Source: UBA1443 sp964445745
GTDB lineage: Bacteria; Omnitrophota; Omnitrophia; Omnitrophales; Aquincolibacteriaceae
Length of the DNA: 64,000 bases
Direction of reading: 5' to 3'
Assembly: GCA_964445745.1 (NCBI GenBank)
Contig: CAYULU010000005.1
Span: 1 to 64,000 of the forward strand
The notes under the pieces are model-generated. The model ran no database searches. It was given only the letters and a program-made list of their open reading frames with translations, and had not been told where the DNA came from. Of this stretch, positions 22,545-30,811 are shown piece after piece. How positions within the stretch are numbered: the stretch's first letter is position 1; each line of letters opens with the position of its first letter. The position numbers were made by a program, and so were the translations under genes.

Positions 22545-24056
22545 ATGGAAACATTATTTCATTATCCGAAAGTTTCAGCTCGCATTCCTAACACCCGTGT
22601 GTCATTTGGCGGGAAAGTTCTCATCATTGGTTGCGGGGGCGTGTCACAGTGTGCCGTCCCGCTGATCCTTCGTCACTTTGATATGCCGGCAAAAAAAATT
22701 ACGATCATGGATTTTGTCGACAATCGTGCGCGGGTGAAAGACGCTCTGAAAAAGGGTGTGCGATACGTCTTCGACAGAGTTACTGAAGCGAATTACAAAA
22801 CGCTTCTCGCGGAATATGTGGGTTCGGGGGACATGATCATCGATCTCGGCTGGAATATCGGGTGCTGGGAGATCCTGGATTGGTGTCGGACGAATCAGGT
22901 GCTTTACGTGAACACTTCTGTGGAAGAGTGGGACCCCTACCGTGATGACAAACGGACCGATCCGACGAAATATACTTTGTATGCCCGGCAAATGAATCTC
23001 CGGAAACAAATCGAAAAAAAATGGGGCAGTGAAAAAGGCACCACGGCGATTGTGGACCACGGCGCAAACCCGGGGCTCGTATCCCATTTCACGAAAAAGG
23101 CGTTGATTGATATTGCAAGAAAGATTATTCGGGAGAAGCCACGGGATTCTCGCGTGAAAAATCTTGAACGTTTTCTTGGAGAAAAAAACTTTGCAAAACT
23201 CGCGCAGATAACAGGCGTCAAGGTCATCCATATCAGTGAGCGTGATACGCAGGTGACGGATGCTCCGAAGCAAGTGAACGAGTTTGTGAACACCTGGTCG
23301 ATCGAAGGGTTTTATGAAGAGGGTGTTGCCCCGGCGGAGATGGGTTGGGGAACTCACGAGAGAACACTTCCCGAAGACGGCTATGAACACAAAGCGGGTC
23401 CCCAAAACCAGATTTGTCTGGGAACGCTCGGGATGAACACGTTTGTCCGTTCCTGGGTGCCTTGCGGAGAGATCAACGGGATGGTGATTCGTCATGGCGA
23501 GGCGTTTAGTATTTCGGATCGCCTGACGGTCTGGAAAAATGGGAAGGCTGTTTACCGACCGACGGTTCACTACGCTTATTGCCCGTCAGATTCCGCCATT
23601 CTATCGCTCCATGAACTCAGGATGCGGCAGTACAAGATGCAGGAAAAACAGCGGATCCTTTCCGATGATATTATTGACGGGCGGGACGAGCTCGGAGTTC
23701 TTTTAATGGGGCATGACTTCAAATCCTGGTGGTGCGGTTCACTCCTTGATATTCACACGACCCGGAAGCTGGTTCCCCATCAGCAGGCGACGACCTTGCA
23801 GGTTGCGGTGTCGGTTGTGGCGGCCGCGCTCTGGATGATCCAAAATCCACGGGAAGGGTTTTTGCTTCCGGATGATATCGACCATGAATCCATCCTGAAG
23901 TTCGCAACTCCTTATATCGTGCCTCTTGTGTCGATCCCTTCGGATTGGACGCCGCTCAAGAATCTTAACCAGAAATATCTCAAGTTTAAGGCCAAGGTCC
24001 CCAAGGAGTCCGATCTTTGGCAGTTCAATTCTTTCCTTGTGGACGAAAGAGTTTAG
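22545..24056 (+). CDS. hss: Homospermidine synthase
   Basis: 503 residues, saccharopine-dehydrogenase-like fold with an N-terminal NAD site (KVLIIGCGGVSQCAVPLIL). HSS landmarks include TSVEEWDPYRDD, IVDHGANPGLVSHFTK, WGTHERTLPEDG and GHDFKSWWCGSLLDIH. The family makes homospermidine from putrescine (NAD-dependent aminobutyl transfer), as in Blastochloris. AGGGG precedes the ATG. The next gene, 6 bp on, encodes an ornithine decarboxylase, which supplies putrescine, so the pair forms a two-step polyamine pathway fed by the arg genes. A saccharopine dehydrogenase is less likely because of the size, HSS-type motifs and this partner. Confidence 0.88.
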   Translation: METLFHYPKVSARIPNTRVSFGGKVLIIGCGGVSQCAVPLILRHFDMPAKKITIMDFVDNRARVKDALKKGVRYVFDRVTEANYKTLLAEYVGSGDMIIDLGWNIGCWEILDWCRTNQVLYVNTSVEEWDPYRDDKRTDPTKYTLYARQMNLRKQIEKKWGSEKGTTAIVDHGANPGLVSHFTKKALIDIARKIIREKPRDSRVKNLERFLGEKNFAKLAQITGVKVIHISERDTQVTDAPKQVNEFVNTWSIEGFYEEGVAPAEMGWGTHERTLPEDGYEHKAGPQNQICLGTLGMNTFVRSWVPCGEINGMVIRHGEAFSISDRLTVWKNGKAVYRPTVHYAYCPSDSAILSLHELRMRQYKMQEKQRILSDDIIDGRDELGVLLMGHDFKSWWCGSLLDIHTTRKLVPHQQATTLQVAVSVVAAALWMIQNPREGFLLPDDIDHESILKFATPYIVPLVSIPSDWTPLKNLNQKYLKFKAKVPKESDLWQFNSFLVDERV

Positions 24057-24062
24057 ACGAGA

Positions 24063-25244
24063 ATGAAACAGCCGATTCTATTGAACGGGAATACGCCTCT
24101 TTTAAATAAGCCAGTCAAGCCCGCCGAATTGTCCGGAGTGGAGAATTTGATTCGGCAAATGCTCAAGAAATACAAGACCCCGTTCATGATCATCCGGAAA
24201 AGTGTTCTTGAAAAACAATTTACCCGTTTCCAGAAAGCCTTTCCCCAAGTGACTCCGTATTATGCCATTAAAGCGAATCCTCATCCGAGGATCGTTAAGT
24301 TTTTTGCGGGGCTTGGGACCTATTTTGACGTAGCGAGTGCCGCGGAAATGAAACTGGTTTTAAAACAGGGTGCAAAGCCGAGCCATATTATTTTTGCGAA
24401 CACGATTAAATCCAAAGAGGACCTTATCACGGCGCGGAAGCGTCGTGTCCGGTTGATGACATTTGATAATGAGGCCGAGCTTTATAAAATGGCGGAAAGT
24501 TATCCCGGAGCGCATGTGATCCTTCGTATCCGGGTGGCAAACCGGGGGAGCGTGGTTCAACTGTCGCTCAAGTTTGGAGCGGAACCCGACCAGGGTTTTT
24601 ATCTGTTAAGAAAAGCGAAGGGGCTTGGCCTCGTCCCTAAAGGGGTGAGTTTCCACGTAGGATCTCAGTCCACCAATGTTGAAAATTATCTTCAGGCGCT
24701 CGAGCTCACCGCGGGAATTTTTAAAGAATCGAGGGAAAACGGTATGCCGCTTTCGATTGTGGATATCGGCGGGGGATTTCCCATTCAGCATTTTGATAAC
24801 GAGATTGGCATCAACTTTGAGCGCATGGCGGTTCAAATTCGAAGGCAGATGAGGGATCTTTTTCCAAAATCGACTCAGTTTATAGCGGAGCCGGGGCGTT
24901 TTTTTGCGGGACCGGCGGGGGTGCTGGTGACCCAGGTTGTCGGCAAGGCCTTCAGAGATCATAAAAACTTCTATTATTTAAATGACGGGATTTACCAGGA
25001 TTTTTCAGGAATGATGTTTGATCATTGCAAATATGAGTTTAAGACCCTGCGGCGCGGACAAAAATACATGAGTGTATTTGCGGGCCCCACTTGTGACTCA
25101 CTCGATATCCTTTCCTCCAATGAAGAAGTTCCCGAACTCTTTGTGGGCGATGTGGTTTATGTCAAAAATATCGGTGCTTATTCCTCCGCGAGTGCCGTTC
25201 CCAACTTTAACGGTTTCGAGCCTGCCCGTATCATCCTTGTCTGA
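24063..25244 (+). CDS. Ornithine decarboxylase (fold-type III)
   Basis: 393 residues. A PLP-binding lysine in YYAIKANPHP, FHVGSQ, VDIGGGFP, EPGRFFAGPAGVL and FAGPTCDSLDIL (the Cys of the ODC motif), with a GAYSSASAVPNFNGF end, match the eukaryote-type ODC branch rather than LysA. Some members also take lysine. It is read with homospermidine synthase (6-bp gap) and would turn ornithine into putrescine. Confidence 0.88.
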   Translation: MKQPILLNGNTPLLNKPVKPAELSGVENLIRQMLKKYKTPFMIIRKSVLEKQFTRFQKAFPQVTPYYAIKANPHPRIVKFFAGLGTYFDVASAAEMKLVLKQGAKPSHIIFANTIKSKEDLITARKRRVRLMTFDNEAELYKMAESYPGAHVILRIRVANRGSVVQLSLKFGAEPDQGFYLLRKAKGLGLVPKGVSFHVGSQSTNVENYLQALELTAGIFKESRENGMPLSIVDIGGGFPIQHFDNEIGINFERMAVQIRRQMRDLFPKSTQFIAEPGRFFAGPAGVLVTQVVGKAFRDHKNFYYLNDGIYQDFSGMMFDHCKYEFKTLRRGQKYMSVFAGPTCDSLDILSSNEEVPELFVGDVVYVKNIGAYSSASAVPNFNGFEPARIILV

Positions 25245-25249
25245 AGATA

Positions 25250-26443
25250 ATGACTAGGTCCACATCTTCGAAGACTTCTAGAAAATCAAATTCCTGGTTG
25301 ATTCTCGTTATGGCCCTGCCTTTTTTAGGGGTGGGTTTGTTTATGGGGGGAGTGCTGACGAAACATGTTTTGATTTCTCAGAAGGCGAGCACTTGGCCGA
25401 TGGCAGACGCTCGTATTCTGGATGTCAAACTTTCTACGAGCCATGGTAAAGGCGGTACCGCTTATGAGACAAAAGCTAGGTACGAATATCTATGGCAAGG
25501 AAGGCGCTATGAAAATACCAGGGTGGGGATAGAATCGGGCAGTGACAATATTGGGAGGACTCAACTAGAGCGCTTTAATCTCATAAAGGAACATTATGAA
25601 ACGAATGTTCCCATGCTGTGCCGTGTCAATCCGGATCACCCTTCAGATGCAATATTATTCTCTGCAATCCGGACTGAACTTGCCCTTTTTTTCTTGGGGT
25701 TTGCCGTAGTTTTCTCGGGAGCGGGTTTGGGACTTATGACGGTATCGTTTATGCGAATCTCCGGGAATAAAACAACGCGGGATCTGCTTGCGATTCATCC
25801 CGGCCAGCCGTGGGTCGCTCGCAAAACATGGCGAACATCGTCAATTCTTTTTACTGAAGCAAAAAAGCGTTGGACGCTCCTGGGAATCACTTTGATTTGG
25901 AACATGTTTGCGCTGGTTTTTTTATTCCTTTTGTCCGACGGATTTAGAACGCTCCCCATAGATATCGGGGCGATCTTGGTCGGTCTGTTTGTTTTAATCG
26001 GAATTTTCCTGATGGGGCAGACCCTTCTGCAGTATCTACGCTATCAGCGTTTTGGTCCGATCCGGTTTGATCTTAACCCGTTTCCCGGACATATCGGTGG
26101 CGAGGTGGGCGGAAACATCCGGATTTCTAAGCGTCTGGATCCCTTCGTGATTCCTGAGGCTTATTTGACGTGCTACCGACTGCGTGTGACAGGATCCGGT
26201 AAAAACAGGCGAATGGTCAGAGATACCCTTTGGTCAGATCAGGCAGAGCGACCCACGATCCGCTCCCGAGGTAGTGATGACGCGATCATTCCGGTCCGAT
26301 TTCAGGTACCTGGCGATCTCCCTTCGGCGTCGGTAGAACGTTTCGGGGACGGTGATATCATGTGGGAGCTTTCTTTCCGGATGAAAGTAAAGGGGCCGGA
26401 TCTTGTGGCGACATTTGATATCCCGGTTTTTAGCATCCGATAA
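25250..26443 (+). CDS. DUF3592-type membrane protein
   Basis: 397 residues. Transmembrane segments at about residues 15-38, 142-165, 205-228 and 240-262 flank a DUF3592-like extracytoplasmic domain (WPMADARILDVKLSTSHGKGG, then RYEYLWQGRRYENTRV, then LCRVNPDHPSDAIL). A larger C-terminal beta-rich domain (FDLNPFPGHIGGEVGG to the end) follows. Function unknown. It starts 5 bp after ornithine decarboxylase, so it is probably in the polyamine operon. Confidence 0.7.
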   Translation: MTRSTSSKTSRKSNSWLILVMALPFLGVGLFMGGVLTKHVLISQKASTWPMADARILDVKLSTSHGKGGTAYETKARYEYLWQGRRYENTRVGIESGSDNIGRTQLERFNLIKEHYETNVPMLCRVNPDHPSDAILFSAIRTELALFFLGFAVVFSGAGLGLMTVSFMRISGNKTTRDLLAIHPGQPWVARKTWRTSSILFTEAKKRWTLLGITLIWNMFALVFLFLLSDGFRTLPIDIGAILVGLFVLIGIFLMGQTLLQYLRYQRFGPIRFDLNPFPGHIGGEVGGNIRISKRLDPFVIPEAYLTCYRLRVTGSGKNRRMVRDTLWSDQAERPTIRSRGSDDAIIPVRFQVPGDLPSASVERFGDGDIMWELSFRMKVKGPDLVATFDIPVFSIR

Positions 26444-26649
26444 AAAACTGAGACAAACAGGATGGGATTCATTCCTTTTTTTACGGTTCTGGATTGGTAA
26501 AGGAAACCGCCCGCTCAAAGACGGATAAGTGAATTCTTGATTGCCACTCCCGAGGGGCCATCGGTTCGTTGATGTTTCCCGTTCCCCGTTTCTCGGTTCT
26601 TTGATACAATACGCCCTCTTCTAACTAGCGGAATGATAAGGAGTTATGT

Positions 26650-27462
26650 ATGCCGATTTCAATTCCTTTTTATAAGATGGTCGCCTCAGGCAATGATTTT
26701 GTAGTGGTTGATAACCGACGTAAGGTAGTACGGAATGTGTCTGCTTTTACGCGCAAGATTTGCTCACTGCATCAGGGGGCTGGTGCTGATGGTGTGTTGC
26801 TTTTCGAAGGTTCCTCCCGGGCAGATTTTAAAATGAGGATTATCAATTCTGACGGATCTGAAGCGGCGGCGTGCGGAAACGGATTTCGCTGTATTGCTCT
26901 TTATGCGCGGGAGATTATGAAGAGACCTCCGGCCATGAAATTTGAATCTGGCTCCGGGTTGATTGAAGCTAGCGTCAGAACGGGTGGCGTGGTGAGGGTC
27001 CAACTGGTCAAACCGAAAATTTTTGAAATGAATGGAACGGCTGAGGTGCTTGGCCGCCGAATCCATTATTCTTTTCTTGATACCGGAGTGCCACACGCGG
27101 TAATTTTTGTTGAGGGGATCTCAAAACTGGATGTGGTGGGTATCGGGCGTGCCCTGCGGTATCATAAACGATTTAAGCCTGCAGGTACGAACGTCAATTT
27201 TGTCGAAATAAAAAATGCCAAAGAAATAATGGTTCGAACTTATGAACGCGGAGTGGAAAACGAGACACTCGCCTGTGGCACCGGGTCGACCGCCTCGGCA
27301 GTTGCAAGCGTTCTGAGAGGCTATGTGAAGGCTCCCGTTACGGTGCGGACGCGAGGTGGTGAACCCCTCATGATTGATATGGAATCAAAAGACGGCGAGA
27401 TCCAAAAAACTTTTTTACAAGGCAAGACTAGATTCGTCTATAAAGGAGAATACTTTTTATGA
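26650..27462 (+). CDS. dapF: Diaminopimelate epimerase
   Basis: 270 residues. It inverts LL-DAP to meso-DAP using two cysteines, both seen: AACGNGFRC and LACGTGSTAS. MVASGNDFVVVDNR opens the protein. AAGGAG lies 8 nt before the ATG. A TACAAT -10-like box (26605-26610) lies upstream without a good -35. First gene of dapFAB; its end overlaps dapA by 4 bp. Confidence 0.95.
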   Translation: MPISIPFYKMVASGNDFVVVDNRRKVVRNVSAFTRKICSLHQGAGADGVLLFEGSSRADFKMRIINSDGSEAAACGNGFRCIALYAREIMKRPPAMKFESGSGLIEASVRTGGVVRVQLVKPKIFEMNGTAEVLGRRIHYSFLDTGVPHAVIFVEGISKLDVVGIGRALRYHKRFKPAGTNVNFVEIKNAKEIMVRTYERGVENETLACGTGSTASAVASVLRGYVKAPVTVRTRGGEPLMIDMESKDGEIQKTFLQGKTRFVYKGEYFL

Positions 27463-28349
27463 GCAAGAAAAACCCCGACTTAAAAGGTTCGATGGTTGCT
27501 TTAGTGACTCCGTTCCGGAACGGCAAGGTTGACCGGAAGGCGATGAAGGGTCTGATTGATTTTCAGATCAAGTCAGGAACGGATGTTCTTGTGCCTTGTG
27601 GTACGACCGGGGAGTCGGCCACGATGTCACACGAGGAGCATCGTGATACGTTGAGTTTTGTGGTCGATTATGTGAATGGACGTGTGCCTGTGATTGCTGG
27701 CTGTGGGTCCAACAACACAGCGGAAGCCTTGGGACTTGTCCGCCACGCCAAAAAGATCGGAGCCTCGGCTGCGCTGATTGTTACACCGTACTATAATAAG
27801 CCCACCCAAGAAGGACTTTACCGACATTACGAGTTTCTTGCATCCCGAGTGGATATTCCGATCGTCCTTTATAATGTTCCTGGCCGAACGGGTGTGTCCA
27901 TTGCACCGGAAACCGTCGCGCGCCTTTCAAAAATTGACACGATTGTGGCCATCAAAGAGGCGAGCGGAAGCATGGATCAGGCCGATAAGATCATGCAACT
28001 TTGTGACATAGCAGTCATTTCGGGGGAAGATTCTCTAACGTATCCACTGATAGCCATTGGTGCCCAAGGTGTCATCTCCGTGACGGCGAATGTCGTCCCT
28101 GGACTTGTCCATGACATGGTTTGGGCCGCTCTCGACGGAAAGATGACGCAAGCGGCGGAGCTTCACAGAAGACATTATCTGTTTTCAAAAATTGCCTTTA
28201 TTGAAACCAATCCGATCCCTGTTAAAACAGCGCTTGGATGGATGGGGATGCTACAACCGGAATTTCGTTTGCCACTTTGTGAAATGCAACCGGAGAACGA
28301 GAAAAAACTTTCAGAGGTTCTCAAGAAACTTGGGATTCTCAAAAGATAG
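27459..28349 (+). CDS. dapA: 4-hydroxy-tetrahydrodipicolinate synthase
   Basis: 296 residues, class I aldolase TIM barrel. It condenses pyruvate with aspartate semialdehyde. PCGTTGESATMSHEEH, the catalytic Tyr in YNVPGRTGVSI and the Schiff-base Lys in VAIKEASGS are present. Overlaps dapF by 4 bp (ATGA). Confidence 0.96.
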   Translation: MSKKNPDLKGSMVALVTPFRNGKVDRKAMKGLIDFQIKSGTDVLVPCGTTGESATMSHEEHRDTLSFVVDYVNGRVPVIAGCGSNNTAEALGLVRHAKKIGASAALIVTPYYNKPTQEGLYRHYEFLASRVDIPIVLYNVPGRTGVSIAPETVARLSKIDTIVAIKEASGSMDQADKIMQLCDIAVISGEDSLTYPLIAIGAQGVISVTANVVPGLVHDMVWAALDGKMTQAAELHRRHYLFSKIAFIETNPIPVKTALGWMGMLQPEFRLPLCEMQPENEKKLSEVLKKLGILKR

Positions 28350-28364
28350 AGGAGATTAAAACCC

Positions 28365-29168
28365 ATGGTTAAACTTGCAGTGGCTGGAGCGGCTGGCAGG
28401 ATGGGAAAGATGATTCTTCAACTGGCGGCGAGAGATAAGGCGTTCAGGATCACGGGCGGCATTGAACAACGGGGACATGCGGTGCTTGGAATGGACATCG
28501 GCCCTGTCATAGGGTGCGACCTTTTGAATGCCAAGATCGAACAAGATCCTTTTTCCGTGGTGAAGCGAGCTGATGTTTTGATCGATTTTACTCATTTTTC
28601 TGCTTTGCCGGAAAACCTTAAGGCCTGCGTGGCGGCAAACACAGCCATCATAATCGGTACAACCGCCATTCCTCCTGTCCTTATGAAAAAGATTGTCTCT
28701 GCCTCCAAAAAAATTCCTATTGTTCAATCCCCGAACATGAGCGTCGGGGTCAACCTTCTTTTCAGTCTGGCGGCGATGGCCGGATCCAATCTTGATTCAA
28801 GCTATGACCTGGAAATTACCGAGGTTCACCACAGGATGAAGAAGGACGCTCCCAGCGGCACGGCGCTTAAGCTCCTGGAGATTCTAGCCGATTCTAGAGG
28901 TGTGGACAGCCGGAAAGATGTGGTTTACGGAAGGCAGGGAGAAACGGGATCCCGGCAACCAGGGAAAATCGGTGTTTTTGCCCTCCGGGGCGGAGATGTT
29001 GTGGGAGAACATACGGTGTCTTTTTTTGGAGATGGAGAACGAATTGAGCTCGTCCATAAGGCGTCATCTCGCGAGCCTTTTGCGAAAGGCGCCCTTCTGG
29101 CCGCAAAATTCCTTGCGAAAAAGAGGGCAGGTCTTTATCATATGCGCCAAGTCCTCGGGATGCTGTAA
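28365..29168 (+). CDS. dapB: 4-hydroxy-tetrahydrodipicolinate reductase
   Basis: 267 residues. It reduces the DapA product with NAD(P)H. N-terminal VAGAAGRMGKMI, the catalytic segment EVHHRMKKDAPSGTALK, the substrate loop GRQGETGSRQPGKIG and FALRGGDVVGEH are typical. GGAG lies upstream of the ATG. Last gene of dapFAB. Confidence 0.96.
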   Translation: MVKLAVAGAAGRMGKMILQLAARDKAFRITGGIEQRGHAVLGMDIGPVIGCDLLNAKIEQDPFSVVKRADVLIDFTHFSALPENLKACVAANTAIIIGTTAIPPVLMKKIVSASKKIPIVQSPNMSVGVNLLFSLAAMAGSNLDSSYDLEITEVHHRMKKDAPSGTALKLLEILADSRGVDSRKDVVYGRQGETGSRQPGKIGVFALRGGDVVGEHTVSFFGDGERIELVHKASSREPFAKGALLAAKFLAKKRAGLYHMRQVLGML

Positions 29169-29233
29169 ACCGTTTTGTAGCCTTGTTCATCAAAGGTTTG
29201 CAAAAGCCAGAAATTGAAAGCTAAAAATTTTTA

Positions 29234-30811
29234 ATGAAACTTAAAAATATAATAACCTCCTTTTTGGCGTGTGCGTTTGCCTTGTGTTACTCTTCCTCAT
29301 TTGCGACCGCCGGTATCCTCGTTCCTGAAGCCGATTCCGCTGAAGCTGTTTCCCAACCTAATTTATTTGCCCAGAACTTCTACATGCCCTCGGGTCAAAA
29401 ACTTGATCAGAAGATCACTGAAATAAGGGGATTCCCGATCGTCAAGACACATTCCCGTCCTCAGAATTCGGAATACTCAATCGTGACGGATTTCGGAGGC
29501 AATGCCTTTCGATCCCGCTTTCTCCCCGGGTTAAAAGATCCTAAGGCGATCGACGATTACATCAAAAAAAATCTCCAGGTTGCAAATTTTAATGGTGTCG
29601 AGGTCCGGAAGCTTGCGATCCCTCTTGCGGATGGACAAGTGACGGACATGTTCTGGGTAGGAGACAAGGCTTTTCCTTCGGCAGAACAGGCGACAACTGA
29701 GGTTTCCAGGGTCAAGGCTTTAATCGAATCCCAGGGAGGCGATTTTGGGGTAAGCGTCCGTGAAATTCCCGTATTTGTTGCGCCCGAGCAACCGGAACCG
29801 GTCAAGACCCAGGCCCAATTCAAAAAAGAGGAGGAACTGATCCTCAAGTTCACGGATCAACTTGATATTGGGGAAAAAATGTGGGGGCCTTTTCAGGGAG
29901 AAGGATCCGGTGAACCGGTTCTTTGGCAGTCATTTGGGGAAACTACTTATCGGATGACCAATCTTGAAAACAGGAATTTTAACAGTCAGGTGGGGTACTG
30001 GTCGAACCGCCTTGTCTTCAAGGGATTTCGTTTTCCGTTAAATACGATTGAGCCCTTTGTGGAAGAGACGACGAGTATTGAGGCGGTGGGCGCCGATTAC
30101 AAAAGCCATTTTGACCTTTTTGCCGGTTTACAGTGGTATCCGCTCTTGAGAAATCCGTGGCTCTATAATTTCCGTCCGTTTGGGTGGGATATCCCGCTCC
30201 TTGAGTGGATCCGTAATTACAAGTTTTACATCAAGTATGGCAACCGCTACAACATCAAGGACCAAATTGAAAACGCGAAGGACTATGATCTGATCGCTGG
30301 TGTTCAAATTTTTTATGAATGGGGTACTGATCTTCCTTCGCTCACGGAAGGGAAACCCGAACGTTTTGCGGACTACCTGCGGCAGTATGTCTGGGGAGAA
30401 TATTTTGGAGATTATCGTTGGGAGAAAACCAATTTTGGATCCGAAGAAGATTTTAACGCTTATATTCTGAATTCTTCGGTCATCATGGGCATTAAACTTC
30501 CCGGGATCCCGATCCCTCACAACCCGATTAATGATGAAATCGTTCTTATGCCTTACCTTCGTTTCGAGCATGTGAATAATTGCGAGTTTTCATTTCCTTA
30601 TCAAAACCGGTATTTTCTTGCCCCGGGAATTCGTTGGATGCCGTTCAGGGCTTATCGCTGGAAAGAGGATGAATGGCTTTCCAAGATGGCTATTTTTGGG
30701 GAATGGCTCGCAATCGGAAAAGTCCAGAACGCGAAGCAGGATGGCGAGGCGCCGGATGCGGTGCGCTATGATCTTCGGTTCGGAGTTAAATTTTCTCACA
30801 GGCGGTTTTAA
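29234..30811 (+). CDS. Secreted barrel protein, NfrA-C-like, unknown
   Basis: 525 residues. A Sec signal peptide (residues 1-25, FLACAFALCYSSSFATA) is followed by an alpha/beta part (to about residue 190) and a Trp/Tyr-rich, aromatic-belt region ending in Phe (RYDLRFGVKFSHRRF), as expected for an outer-membrane beta-barrel. Parts of the second half (TTYRMTNLENRNFNSQVGYW, KYGNRYNIKDQIENAKDYDLIAGV) recall the C-terminal domain of phage-N4 receptor NfrA, an exopolysaccharide-type pore, but this is pattern memory. The next gene begins at the base after its stop, so the two are likely partners. Confidence 0.55.
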   Translation: MKLKNIITSFLACAFALCYSSSFATAGILVPEADSAEAVSQPNLFAQNFYMPSGQKLDQKITEIRGFPIVKTHSRPQNSEYSIVTDFGGNAFRSRFLPGLKDPKAIDDYIKKNLQVANFNGVEVRKLAIPLADGQVTDMFWVGDKAFPSAEQATTEVSRVKALIESQGGDFGVSVREIPVFVAPEQPEPVKTQAQFKKEEELILKFTDQLDIGEKMWGPFQGEGSGEPVLWQSFGETTYRMTNLENRNFNSQVGYWSNRLVFKGFRFPLNTIEPFVEETTSIEAVGADYKSHFDLFAGLQWYPLLRNPWLYNFRPFGWDIPLLEWIRNYKFYIKYGNRYNIKDQIENAKDYDLIAGVQIFYEWGTDLPSLTEGKPERFADYLRQYVWGEYFGDYRWEKTNFGSEEDFNAYILNSSVIMGIKLPGIPIPHNPINDEIVLMPYLRFEHVNNCEFSFPYQNRYFLAPGIRWMPFRAYRWKEDEWLSKMAIFGEWLAIGKVQNAKQDGEAPDAVRYDLRFGVKFSHRRF

